DNA of 10,427 nt from Flavobacteriaceae bacterium (GCA_947458575.1 CANHBE010000077.1:1-10427), one strand, 5' to 3'; counted from the stretch's first letter, positions 1-7,204 are shown. A program made the numbers and translations. Notes: generated by a model from the letters alone, not told the origin.

Positions 1-99
1 AAAAAAAATAATTAAATTCCAAAAGATGACCACTGGTTTTACAGACAAGTTAAATCTTGCTTCTTAATTCTGACATCTTTTATCTAAAAAATAAACAAA

Positions 100-1890
100 A
101 TGAACGATAAAACAAGAGGTGGACAATTCCTCGTAAAAGAGACCAAATGTGAAGATATCTTCACACCGGAAGACTTTAATGAAGAACAATTGATGATGCG
201 CGACTCGGTCAAAGAGTTTGTCGACAAAGAAATTTGGCCCTACAAAGACCGTTTCGAAAAGAAAGATTACGCCTTTACGGAAGAGTGTATGAAGAAAGCT
301 GGTGATCTAGGTTTTCTTAGTGTTGCAGTTCCAGAGGCGTACGGCGGAATGGGTATGGGCTTCGTAAATACTTGCTTAGTTTGCGATTACATCTCAGGAG
401 CGACCGGTTCATTCTCGACTGCCTTTGGTGCCCATACAGGAATTGGTACAATGCCTATTACATTGTACGGTACCGAAGCACAAAAACTAAAGTATGTTCC
501 AAAACTAGCTTCCGGGGAATGGTTTGGTGCCTATTGCCTCACTGAGCCAGGTGCAGGATCTGATGCCAATTCAGGTAAAACTAAAGCAGTTTTATCAGAA
601 GATGGAACGCATTACAAGATTACTGGTCAAAAAATGTGGATTTCAAATGCTGGTTTTTGTTCATTGTTTATTGTGTTTGCCAGAATTGAAAACGATAAAA
701 ATATCACAGGATTTATTGTTGAAAATGACTCAGATAATGGCATCACCATGAATGAAGAAGAACACAAACTTGGGATTCGTGCTTCTTCAACACGACAAGT
801 CTTCTTTAATGACACTAAAGTTCCGATTGAAAATATGTTGTCCGAACGCGGTAACGGATTCAAAATAGCAATGAATGCGCTCAACGTAGGGAGAATAAAA
901 CTAGCCGCTGCTTGTCTTGACGCACAAAGGCGAGTAACATCAAACGCCATCAAATATGCAATCGAAAGAGTGCAATTCAACACACCTATCTCGCAATTTG
1001 GCGCCATTAGGTACAAATTAGCAGAAATGGCAACGAGCTGTTATGCCGGAGAAAGTGCCACTTACCGAGCTGCAAAAGATATAGAAGATCGAATTCGAAT
1101 CAGAGAAAGCGAGGGCAATTCTCATCAGGAAGCTGAACTCAAAGGAGTTGAAGAATATGCAATAGAATGTTCTATTCTCAAAGTAGCTGTTTCTGAAGAT
1201 GTTCAAAATTGTGCTGATGAAGGAATCCAAATTCTTGGTGGTATGGGCTTCTCGGAAGACACGCCAATGGAAAGCGCATGGAGAGATGCCCGAATCGCCA
1301 GAATTTATGAAGGTACGAATGAGATCAATCGAATGCTATCTGTAGGTATGCTGATTAAAAAAGCTTTCAAAGGACATGTAGATTTGCTTGGTCCGGCAAC
1401 GAAAGTACAAGAAGAGCTGATGGGAATTCCCTCGTTTGATACTCCTGATTACTCCGAATTATTTGCTGAAGAGAAAGAAATGATTGCCAAGTTGAAAAAG
1501 GCATTCTTGATGGTAGCTGGAGGGGCAGTACAAAAGTATGGTCCTGAACTAGACGGTCATCAACAATTGCTTACCGCAGCAGCCGACATCTTAATTGAAA
1601 TATATATGGCAGAATCTACCATACTTCGTACAGAAAAACTAGCCAAAAAAGAAGGAGAAAGCAATGTACAAGAACAAATTGCGATGGCTAAATTGTATTT
1701 GTACAAGGCTGTCGACATCGTAACCCAAAAAGGAAAAGAAAGCATCATATCATTCGCCGAAGGCGATGAACAGCGGATGATGTTGATGGGACTACGTCGA
1801 TTTACCAAATACACAAACATGCCTAATATTGTTGCATTACGCGAACTAATAACCACTAAATTGGTTGCTGAGACCGAATACTGCTTTTAG
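100..1890 (+). CDS. Acyl-CoA dehydrogenase, long three-part form
   Basis: FAD-dependent dehydrogenase expected to introduce the alpha-beta double bond into acyl-CoA in fatty-acid beta-oxidation and to pass electrons to electron-transfer flavoprotein in the cytoplasm. At 596 residues it is longer than the common ~380-residue form. Residues ~25-420 hold the N-terminal helical, middle beta-barrel and C-terminal helical domains; ~430-596 are an extra helical domain, as in VLCAD/ACAD9-type enzymes. The flavin signature AYCLTEPGAGSD is at 144-155 and WISNAG at 180-185. The second signature GGMGFSEDTPMESAWRDARI (380-399) leads to IYEGTNEI, where E404 aligns with the catalytic base of medium-chain enzymes. 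The ATG start fits the family's usual N-terminus (GGQFLVKET, then TPEDF) and follows an A-rich leader without a Shine-Dalgarno sequence. A strong terminator follows. Chain-length specificity cannot be read from the sequence. Family certain, exact substrate unknown. Confidence 0.95.
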   Translation: MNDKTRGGQFLVKETKCEDIFTPEDFNEEQLMMRDSVKEFVDKEIWPYKDRFEKKDYAFTEECMKKAGDLGFLSVAVPEAYGGMGMGFVNTCLVCDYISGATGSFSTAFGAHTGIGTMPITLYGTEAQKLKYVPKLASGEWFGAYCLTEPGAGSDANSGKTKAVLSEDGTHYKITGQKMWISNAGFCSLFIVFARIENDKNITGFIVENDSDNGITMNEEEHKLGIRASSTRQVFFNDTKVPIENMLSERGNGFKIAMNALNVGRIKLAAACLDAQRRVTSNAIKYAIERVQFNTPISQFGAIRYKLAEMATSCYAGESATYRAAKDIEDRIRIRESEGNSHQEAELKGVEEYAIECSILKVAVSEDVQNCADEGIQILGGMGFSEDTPMESAWRDARIARIYEGTNEINRMLSVGMLIKKAFKGHVDLLGPATKVQEELMGIPSFDTPDYSELFAEEKEMIAKLKKAFLMVAGGAVQKYGPELDGHQQLLTAAADILIEIYMAESTILRTEKLAKKEGESNVQEQIAMAKLYLYKAVDIVTQKGKESIISFAEGDEQRMMLMGLRRFTKYTNMPNIVALRELITTKLVAETEYCF

Positions 1891-1914
1891 TATTTAACTG
1901 TTGAAAGAATGTTG

Positions 1915-1951
1915 AAAAACCGCTGTTGATTTTAATCAATAGCGGTTTTTT
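1915..1951 (+). terminator. Rho-independent terminator after the acyl-CoA dehydrogenase gene
   Basis: An A-rich run and ACCGCTGTTGAT pair with ATCAATAGCGGT and a T run around a TTTA loop. This gives a long stem with one G-T pair (1925/1940), followed by six T residues (1946-1951). It lies 25 bp after the acyl-CoA dehydrogenase stop codon and ~40 bp before the next start, so it should separate the two transcription units. The A run facing the T run makes it likely to work in both directions. Confidence 0.9.
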
Positions 1952-1991
1952 AATTTTACCTAAACAAGTATTTTAGTAAAAAAATTATATC

Positions 1992-2516
1992 ATGAAAATA
2001 TTAGGAATTGGATCAAGAATAAACCACAACGAATTCGGAAAAGGCGTAATTACAAACGTCTCCTCAAAAGAATATTGGGTAACTTTCATCGAAAGCGGAT
2101 TAGAAACAATCGAAATCGATAGTGAATTCGAGGTGATTGAAGCTGCGGAAAACGAAGTAGATACAGTTAGTTTTTATGATGTTGAACAGAGTTTATTGTC
2201 GATTTTAAGAAAATGGAATGGCCTCGGCGAACCCGTAGCTATCGGTGATAAATGGAAAGGCGGCAAAATGATTCTTGAACCCGGTCAACCCGGATTAGCC
2301 GCTAAAGATGTTCCAATCGATACTTTTTTTCATAAAATTGTCATGCTTCGTGACCGATTGCGTGTAATGGAACAAAAAATAAACGCAAGTAATTTGGAGG
2401 AAATCGAGAAGGTTGAACTACAACAGTATATCACCAGAATTTACGGTAGTTTAACCACATTCAATGTATTATTTAAGTCTCAAAATGATTATTTTGTGGG
2501 AGAAAAATCTAAATAG
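1992..2516 (+). CDS. Conserved Bacteroidota protein with N-terminal Tudor-like motif, function unknown
   Basis: A 174-residue soluble protein with no signal peptide or membrane segment. Residues 5-50 carry an H-x-x-F-G-x-G-x-I pattern (H12 to I20) followed by alternating hydrophobic residues. This resembles the small beta-barrel (Tudor/SH3-like) modules at the C-terminus of UvrD/PcrA helicases and the DUF3553 group. The middle and C-terminal part is more distinctive: WKGGKMILEPGQ (88-99), then FFHKIVMLRDRLRVMEQKIN (112-131), which I recall as strongly conserved in Bacteroidota homologues, followed by a helical tail to ~165. The gene stands between the terminator and sodC. A TATTTTAG sequence (1969-1976) is one base off the phylum's TAnnTTTG element. 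A nucleic-acid or RNA-polymerase-associated role is possible from the barrel motif alone, but there is no direct evidence. The call as a real gene is firm; the function is not. Confidence 0.75.
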   Translation: MKILGIGSRINHNEFGKGVITNVSSKEYWVTFIESGLETIEIDSEFEVIEAAENEVDTVSFYDVEQSLLSILRKWNGLGEPVAIGDKWKGGKMILEPGQPGLAAKDVPIDTFFHKIVMLRDRLRVMEQKINASNLEEIEKVELQQYITRIYGSLTTFNVLFKSQNDYFVGEKSK

Positions 2517-2556
2517 GTTTTACTAAAATTTAATGTTAGGGTATGATATTAAACTG

Positions 2557-2564
2557 TAACTTTA
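2557..2564 (+). promoter_or_regulatory. Possible -7 promoter element for sodC
   Basis: TAACTTTA matches seven of eight positions of the Bacteroidota TAnnTTTG element. A TTAG (2536-2539), close to the TTG-type -33 element, lies 17 bp upstream. The spacing to the sodC start is 24 bp, which is plausible. Weak because the sequence is AT-rich and both boxes deviate from consensus. Confidence 0.3.
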
Positions 2565-2588
2565 GAAGTTATTTAAAATTCCAAAACC

Positions 2589-3116
2589 ATGAAAAAGATT
2601 GTGCTCCTCATCATCGTAGTTTGCATTTTGTCAATCACTTGCAAATCCGGCAGTAATTCAAGCGATGTCAAGAACTTACAAATTGCGTTTGAGTCCAAAA
2701 GTAACAGTTCCGTCACTGGAACAGCAACTTTTACGGAAAAAAGTGGCAAAGTCTCATTTGTTGCCACTCTTGCCGGATTAACGCCCGGAGAGCATGCCAT
2801 TCACATACACGAAAAATCCGATTGTTCTGCAGCAGACGCGAGTTCCGCAGGCGGTCATTGGAATCCAACATTCAAGAAACATGGTAAATGGGGCGTGGAA
2901 GAATATCACAAAGGCGATATAGGGAATTTTACCGCAGATGAAAAAGGAAACGGAAAGATTGCATTAACAACAGATGAATGGTGTATTGGTTGCGGCGATG
3001 AAACAAAAAATATCTTAGGTAAAGGACTAATCGTGCACATCGCTCCGGACGATTTTAATACACAACCAACCGGTAATGCGGGCGCTAGAGTGGCGTGTTC
3101 TGCAATTATAAAATAG
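2589..3116 (+). CDS. sodC: Cu/Zn superoxide dismutase, exported
   Basis: Converts superoxide to hydrogen peroxide and oxygen outside the cytoplasm. All active-site residues are visible when aligned by motif to the bovine enzyme: Cu ligands H72 and H74 (HAIHIHE), bridging H90 (GGHWNP), Zn ligands H98, H107 and D110 (HKGDIGNF), Cu ligand H150 (IVHIAPDD), and the guiding arginine R167 in GNAGARVAC. C79 and C170 sit where the conserved disulfide forms. The N-terminus is a signal peptide (two lysines, then a hydrophobic stretch) ending at C18. SITC is a poor lipobox, so a lipoprotein is possible but not certain. No acidic surface-export signal follows the cysteine. A short WCIGCGD segment (131-137) precedes the last ligand. 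At 175 residues it has the usual bacterial length. It is probably a single-gene unit. Confidence 0.95.
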   Translation: MKKIVLLIIVVCILSITCKSGSNSSDVKNLQIAFESKSNSSVTGTATFTEKSGKVSFVATLAGLTPGEHAIHIHEKSDCSAADASSAGGHWNPTFKKHGKWGVEEYHKGDIGNFTADEKGNGKIALTTDEWCIGCGDETKNILGKGLIVHIAPDDFNTQPTGNAGARVACSAIIK

Positions 3117-3280
3117 GATTCTCATTATTGTGCAGTTTTGAAAAAAGCGGATTAAGTCTTCAACAGCAGATGAGCATTTCATCAAGATATCCAACAGATG
3201 TGCGGATTAAACCAACTATCAAACCTTTGACTTTTCAGAATAACATAACCACCGTTACGAACAATTTTTGGAAAAAAGAA

Positions 3281-3288
3281 TAGCTTTG
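3281..3288 (+). promoter_or_regulatory. TAnnTTTG -7 element before the LETM1-related gene
   Basis: TAGCTTTG is a perfect match to the Bacteroidota -7 consensus TAnnTTTG, placed 18 bp before the ATG at 3307. That would leave a short leader. No clear TTG-type -33 box is found at the usual 17-23 bp; TTA at 3255-3257 is 23 bp away. The rest of the 190-bp gap after sodC (3117-3306) shows no convincing terminator or gene. Confidence 0.45.
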
Positions 3289-3306
3289 TAGCTTAAAATT
3301 AATGCG

Positions 3307-4506
3307 ATGCTAAACCCTTCCGTTCATGGCTGGATCGACAAGTTTTTTCTGGAACAAAGTTTTACAGAAAGGGAAAACTTGCAGGATGTAGATTCTTTTT
3401 ATCTAAGCATACGACAAACAGGTTTCATTTATGGTCACATCGTTGAATTTACAACCAAAAACAAAAATATACCTGAAGGCTGGCTAGACGATGAAGTTTC
3501 AAAAGTGGCATTACTTGGTGCGCTTCTTGGGGTATTTAATCTTAATTCGACCAATCAAAGTCCGGAAGTCTTCATCAAAAAGTCGGTTTCATTTTATAAC
3601 CAGATGAATCCGCAAGGCGTTAATTTTTTAAGTAAAGTATTTCCCCATTCATCAGATTCTTCTACTTTGGAAAAAATTATCGATGAGCGCGTGCAAACCA
3701 ATGATAATATTATCAGTAAAAACTTTTCGCATATCGTAACCAATGCCCTACTTTTTGTGGATGTACTAGCTTTTCAACATTATCTAATGGAAGGTCACAT
3801 TCCGGAAAAATATCTCAAAAAGATTGAAGAGACAATTGTAAATATCGTTACACTGTCGCTGCGAACCAAATCGAATAAGTCCCAACACGACGATTTGTTG
3901 ATTAAATTGTTTGAGGCCTCTGTTCGATATAGTAAATTCTCCAAGATAAATAATCAGAATCTGGAAACACTTGAACTCAACTATTTTACCAATAAGCTTG
4001 AAAAGTACTATCTTATTGATATGGCAGGCCTGGCGCTCTGGAGCGATGGTGTAATTGAAAAAGACGAAGCCTATTTCTTACATACATTAGCAGCAAATAT
4101 GAGTATTGCCGATTCTTTTGTAGTAGACAGCATACAAGCCACGGATGCTTTTATTACAAAATATAAACACACTATTCCATACTTCAATTATTCCAATCCT
4201 GTTAAGCATTTTTATGATCAAACCACGCAATTAGTCATAACATTAATAAATAGAAACAAAAAGCGCTTGGTCAAGGAAATTTCGCAAAGTAAAGAGCTGA
4301 TGGTATTACTGGCTTACTCAGCGCAAAGAGACTTGGATAAGGACGAAAAGAAAAAAGTCAAAAAACAGTTGTTAGATATTTGTAAAACTGTTCCGTCTCT
4401 GACTATCTTTCTGATCCCTGGAGGCAGTCTGCTATTGCCTATTTTGATCAAATTTATCCCGCAACTTTTACCCTCTTCCTTCAATGAAAATTTGCCGGAG
4501 GACTAG
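3307..4506 (+). CDS. LETM1-related protein with TerB-like middle region
   Basis: A 399-residue protein of the kind annotated in Bacteroidota as LETM1-related. The diagnostic part is the C-terminus (347-392): a basic helix (EKKKVKKQLLD), then a hydrophobic stretch containing IPGGSLLLPILIKF and ending PQLLPSSF. This closely follows the LETM1 pattern in which a proline-glycine hydrophobic segment ends in LPSTF. In mitochondria LETM1 is an inner-membrane protein tied to cation/proton exchange and ribosome contact. Residues ~237-265 (ALWSDGVIEKDEAYFL) resemble the DG-x-I-x-x-x-E core of TerB/tellurite-resistance folds. The first ~230 residues are helical and not recognised. Only the 362-385 stretch could be a membrane segment. 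The ATG at 3307 follows a good promoter element; an ATG at 3302 is out of frame. Its last eight codons, including the stop, overlap the end of the convergent LysR gene. The domain call is good; the role in this cell is unknown. Confidence 0.8.
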   Translation: MLNPSVHGWIDKFFLEQSFTERENLQDVDSFYLSIRQTGFIYGHIVEFTTKNKNIPEGWLDDEVSKVALLGALLGVFNLNSTNQSPEVFIKKSVSFYNQMNPQGVNFLSKVFPHSSDSSTLEKIIDERVQTNDNIISKNFSHIVTNALLFVDVLAFQHYLMEGHIPEKYLKKIEETIVNIVTLSLRTKSNKSQHDDLLIKLFEASVRYSKFSKINNQNLETLELNYFTNKLEKYYLIDMAGLALWSDGVIEKDEAYFLHTLAANMSIADSFVVDSIQATDAFITKYKHTIPYFNYSNPVKHFYDQTTQLVITLINRNKKRLVKEISQSKELMVLLAYSAQRDLDKDEKKKVKKQLLDICKTVPSLTIFLIPGGSLLLPILIKFIPQLLPSSFNENLPED

Positions 4507-5422
4507 CTGAAATCCATGAGAAATGTTTCTCAAAAATATGATCCTTGTTGGTATTGATAAAATCCAGGAAAGACTTTGCAACTGGAGTTAATGGTTTGTT
4601 TTTCAACCAAATCAATTGCCAATCTGTGGTAATAGGTAGTCCACTTATCGGAACAATCTTAAGTTGTCCGTTTTCCAATTCGTTTCGCAAACCTATCAGG
4701 GGCATGATTGAAATTCCCAATCCCGCAATGATTGCTTGTTTTACTGCTTCATTTGAGGTCAATTGCAACTTCATTCCCACGCGAACATTTTGATTGATCA
4801 AAAAATTTTCCATAGCAACTCGAGTTGCTGAACCTTCCTCTCTGAAAATTGAGGGGTATTTACTGAAAATATCTTTTATTTTGTCCTTTCCATCATATTC
4901 TAATTTCCTATTTGCAACCAAAAAAAGCTTATTTTCAAGCAACGGAAGGTGCTCTAAAACCAAGTCTTTTGGCAACACAGAAACTAAAGCAAAATCAACT
5001 TCATTATTCTTCAAACTTTGTATGACCTTTAATTTATTTGTGACGTCCATCTCTAATTCGATACCCTTATTGGTGTTTACAAACTCAGATAAGTAGTAAG
5101 GCATGACATACTTTCCGGTTGAAACAACAGATATTCGCAGCCGTCCTGACACCAAACCTTTAAAAGCTGATGTCCTGTAGTTAATCGCATTTACCTCGTC
5201 GATTATGCGCTGTGATGCTAAGGCAATTTCCTTTCCAAATTCAGTAATGTAGAGCTTTCGACCTACAATCTCTGTGAGTGGAATATCGAACTGGTTTTGA
5301 AAATTTCGCAACTGAATTGAAATAGCAGGCTGTGTCAAATGCAATTCTTCAGCTGCCCTCGTGATACTTTTGGTTTGGGTAATCTTGAGAAAAACCTGTA
5401 ACTGGTGTAAAGTATAATTCAT
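4481..5422 (-). CDS. LysR-family transcriptional regulator, CbbR-like
   Basis: A 313-residue DNA-binding regulator. Residues 5-62 form the LysR winged helix-turn-helix (LHQLQVFLKI, then SITRAAEELHLTQPAISIQL). Residues ~92-295 form the periplasmic-binding-protein-like effector domain. REEGSATR (194-201) and EAVKQAIIAGLGISIMP (225-241) are typical of the CbbR/CcmR-like branch, whose members sense small metabolites and often control carbon-assimilation genes. The branch call is by motif only; sulfate/selenium-type LysR proteins share part of the pattern. The gene is divergent from isocitrate dehydrogenase with a 93-bp gap, the classical layout for a LysR protein that controls its neighbour and itself. 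Its 3' end overlaps the LETM1-related gene by 26 bp. The start fits the usual LysR N-terminus, with the helix-turn-helix beginning within five residues. The effector is unknown; products of the adjacent pathway, such as 2-oxoglutarate, are candidates. Confidence 0.92.
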   Translation of the reverse strand: MNYTLHQLQVFLKITQTKSITRAAEELHLTQPAISIQLRNFQNQFDIPLTEIVGRKLYITEFGKEIALASQRIIDEVNAINYRTSAFKGLVSGRLRISVVSTGKYVMPYYLSEFVNTNKGIELEMDVTNKLKVIQSLKNNEVDFALVSVLPKDLVLEHLPLLENKLFLVANRKLEYDGKDKIKDIFSKYPSIFREEGSATRVAMENFLINQNVRVGMKLQLTSNEAVKQAIIAGLGISIMPLIGLRNELENGQLKIVPISGLPITTDWQLIWLKNKPLTPVAKSFLDFINTNKDHIFEKHFSWISASPPANFH

Positions 5423-5446
5423 AAATATTATTTATTTATTTAATTA

Positions 5447-5454
5447 CAAATATA
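5447..5454 (-). promoter_or_regulatory. TAnnTTTG -7 element for the LysR gene
   Basis: Read on the minus strand, TATATTTG is a perfect TAnnTTTG element, 24 bp upstream of the LysR start codon (5422-5420). No TTG-type -33 box is seen at the ideal distance; the nearest TTG is 26 bp away. An inverted repeat, TTATTTAT (5432-5439) with ATAAATAA (5452-5459), brackets the element and could serve autoregulation, though AT-rich sequence makes such repeats common. Confidence 0.4.
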
Positions 5455-5480
5455 AATAAAAATATATGATAAAAAGATCT

Positions 5481-5488
5481 CAACTTTG
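5481..5488 (+). promoter_or_regulatory. Possible -7 element for icd
   Basis: CAACTTTG matches TAnnTTTG at all but the first position and lies 27 bp before the icd start, a spacing like that of the proposed sodC element. No clear -33 TTG is found upstream. It overlaps the dyad at 5482-5495. Confidence 0.3.
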
Positions 5489-5495
5489 TCAAGTT
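5482..5495. promoter_or_regulatory. Candidate LysR operator dyad
   Basis: AACTT-TGTC-AAGTT is a perfect inverted repeat with five-base arms and a four-base spacer. A T-N11-A core typical of LysR sites (T5480 to A5492) falls across it. It lies in the gap between the divergent LysR and icd genes and covers the likely icd -7 element, so binding there could block or modulate icd transcription. Short dyads arise by chance, so this is a candidate only. Confidence 0.3.
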
Positions 5496-5515
5496 AAATT
5501 TAAAAACAAAATAAC

Positions 5516-6952
5516 ATGACAAGAATAACTGTTGCCAAAGGAGACGGAATTGGTCCGGAAATTATGGATGCTACTTTGGATATTATCAAAGCGGCAGGTG
5601 CGCAAATTGAAATAGATGAAATCGAGGTTGGTGAAAAAGTTTACCTATCTGGAAATACGTCCGGTATTGCAGCGGAATCGTGGGATATCATCAGAAGAAA
5701 TAAAATTTTTCTCAAAGCACCAATCACAACTCCCCAAGGTGGTGGTTATAAAAGTCTTAACGTGACGACTAGAAAGTTTTTAGGATTATACTCCAATGTA
5801 CGGCCATGTATCAGTTTGCACCCGTTTGTGGAAACAAAGCACCCGAATATGGATATTGTAATCGTGAGAGAGAACGAAGAAGATCTTTACGCCGGTATTG
5901 AACACCAACAAACCGATGAGGTAGTTCAATGTTTAAAAATCATTAGTCGTCCAGGTTGCGAAAAAATTATCAGATATGCTTTTGAGTATGCTAAAGTTTA
6001 CGGTAGAAAAAAAGTGACATGTTTTACCAAAGACAACATCATGAAGCAGTCAGACGGATTGTTTCACCAGGTTTTTGATGAAATTGCCGTTGAATATCCC
6101 GAAATAGAAAACGAACATTGGATCATTGATATCGGAGCAGCGAAAATGTCAGACACTCCAGAAGTCTTTGATGTGATTGTTACACTCAATCTATACGGCG
6201 ATGTCCTATCAGATATTGCAGCCCAAATTGCAGGTTCAGTTGGTTTGGCTGGTTCTGCAAATATAGGAGAAGAATGTGCCATGTTTGAAGCTATTCACGG
6301 CTCAGCGCCGCGACGCGCCGGTCAAAACTTAGCTAATCCATCAGGATTATTGGAAGGTGCGGTAATGATGCTAAATCATATAGGACAAACAGATGTTGCT
6401 GAAAAAGTTCATAATGCTTGGCTCAAAACGATTGAAGATGGTATCCATACTTACGACATTTTTAAAGAGGGCATTAGTAAACAAAAATTAGGCACCAAGG
6501 AATTCGCTGCAGCAGTAATTTCAAATTTAGGTAAAAAACCATCTTTACTAAAAGAAGTATCCTATGCCAAAGAAGCTGCGCTAAATCTCCCCAAGTACAT
6601 CAAGAAACCCGCAGCGAAGAAAGAGTTAGTAGGTGTTGATGTCTTCGTCCACTGGAACGGAACAGATCCAAATGCTCTTGCAGAAATAGTTCAAAAGATT
6701 AATAGCGATAACGCCAAACTTTCTATGATAACCAATAGAGGTATTAAGGTATGGCCTGATGGATTTAGCGAAACTTTTTGCACAGACCACTGGCGATGCA
6801 GATTCAAGCCTGCAAATGGGAAAACCATTTCAAAAGCTGACATAATCCAATTGCTCTCAAGTGCGGTTGAAAATGGTGTCGATTCTATTAAAACGGAAAA
6901 CCTATATGAATTTGATGGGAGACCCGGTTTTTCATTAGGTCAAGGACAATAA
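5516..6952 (+). CDS. icd: NADP-type isocitrate dehydrogenase with C-terminal extension (Thermus/Rickettsia-like)
   Basis: Oxidatively decarboxylates isocitrate to 2-oxoglutarate and CO2 in the TCA cycle, with reduction of probably NADP+. Residues 1-340 are the isocitrate/isopropylmalate dehydrogenase core: GDGIGPEI (9-16); substrate motif S80-L-N82 with R86, R96 and R118; YAGIE (125-129, Y125 catalytic); K172 in TKDNIMK; metal-binding aspartates D229 and D233 in YGDVLSD. HGSAP (261-265) is followed by R266-R267 where NADP enzymes have Lys-Tyr and NAD enzymes have Asp-Ile; two basic residues favour NADP. Residues ~370-478 are an extra C-terminal domain, which brings the length to 478, near the Thermus thermophilus and Rickettsia enzymes and longer than the E. 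coli type (416). It heads a tightly packed six-gene run and is divergent from a LysR regulator. Confidence 0.93.
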   Translation: MTRITVAKGDGIGPEIMDATLDIIKAAGAQIEIDEIEVGEKVYLSGNTSGIAAESWDIIRRNKIFLKAPITTPQGGGYKSLNVTTRKFLGLYSNVRPCISLHPFVETKHPNMDIVIVRENEEDLYAGIEHQQTDEVVQCLKIISRPGCEKIIRYAFEYAKVYGRKKVTCFTKDNIMKQSDGLFHQVFDEIAVEYPEIENEHWIIDIGAAKMSDTPEVFDVIVTLNLYGDVLSDIAAQIAGSVGLAGSANIGEECAMFEAIHGSAPRRAGQNLANPSGLLEGAVMMLNHIGQTDVAEKVHNAWLKTIEDGIHTYDIFKEGISKQKLGTKEFAAAVISNLGKKPSLLKEVSYAKEAALNLPKYIKKPAAKKELVGVDVFVHWNGTDPNALAEIVQKINSDNAKLSMITNRGIKVWPDGFSETFCTDHWRCRFKPANGKTISKADIIQLLSSAVENGVDSIKTENLYEFDGRPGFSLGQGQ

Positions 6953-6960
6953 TTTTTGCT

Positions 6961-7200
6961 ATGGAACTACATCTTATAGACGGTCAATTTAGCACAACAG
7001 ATGCAATTGCGATTATCTCTCAGTTGATTGAAGTGAAAATAAAGTATCATGAAAATATGATCAAAAACAGTCATAATGAGGAGGATATCAAAATGAGGGA
7101 GGGAAAAATCAAGGCGCTCCAAAAAGAATTGGCTGATTCTAGAACCTATATGCAAAATCAAAAAGATAGCATCTATATTAAAAGCACCATTAATCTATAA
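6961..7200 (+). CDS. Small hypothetical protein, paralogue of the next gene
   Basis: A 79-residue, charged, soluble protein with no signal peptide or membrane segment. It starts LIDGQFSTTDA (5-15), continues with a short helix ending LIEVKIKYH (22-30), and then has a likely helical, coiled-coil-prone tail rich in K and E. The same layout occurs in the next protein, so the two arose by duplication. It begins 8 bp after the icd stop codon and ends 4 bp before the next gene, so it is almost certainly cotranscribed with icd. I recall the LIDGxFS...A...L...KI.(F/Y)H pattern from small Flavobacteriia proteins but know no function. The paralogy and tight packing argue that it is real despite its size. 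Confidence 0.7.
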   Translation: MELHLIDGQFSTTDAIAIISQLIEVKIKYHENMIKNSHNEEDIKMREGKIKALQKELADSRTYMQNQKDSIYIKSTINL

Positions 7201-7204
7201 TATT

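Noticed and set aside
2..67. Open frame from the window edge ending in TAA at 65-67, possibly the tail of an upstream gene
   Set aside because: Only ~21 codons, low complexity at the start, and no recognisable family signature; it does not match the usual thiolase tail expected before an acyl-CoA dehydrogenase.
627..1016. 129-codon minus-strand frame inside the acyl-CoA dehydrogenase gene
   Set aside because: It lies antisense to a gene with clear family motifs and is explained by codon bias on the opposite strand. The other internal antisense frames (1018-1230, 1560-1856, 6064-6282, 7644-7841, 9783-10016) are the same.
3147..3210. Repeated GCGGATTAA (3147-3155 and 3202-3210) with nearby CAACAG copies
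   Set aside because: Only two short imperfect copies without regular spacing; too little for a repeat family, operator pair or mobile-element remnant.
3095..3283. 62-codon forward frame over the sodC 3' end and the following gap
   Set aside because: It starts inside sodC in another frame, has no family resemblance, and its composition does not look coding.
4545..5096. Forward frames of 82 and 100 codons across the LysR region
   Set aside because: Both are shadows of the minus-strand LysR gene, whose helix-turn-helix and effector-domain motifs are unambiguous.
5423..5480. AT-rich stretch considered as a replication origin or attachment site
   Set aside because: No DnaA-box cluster, no integrase, no flanking tRNA; it is simply a divergent promoter region.
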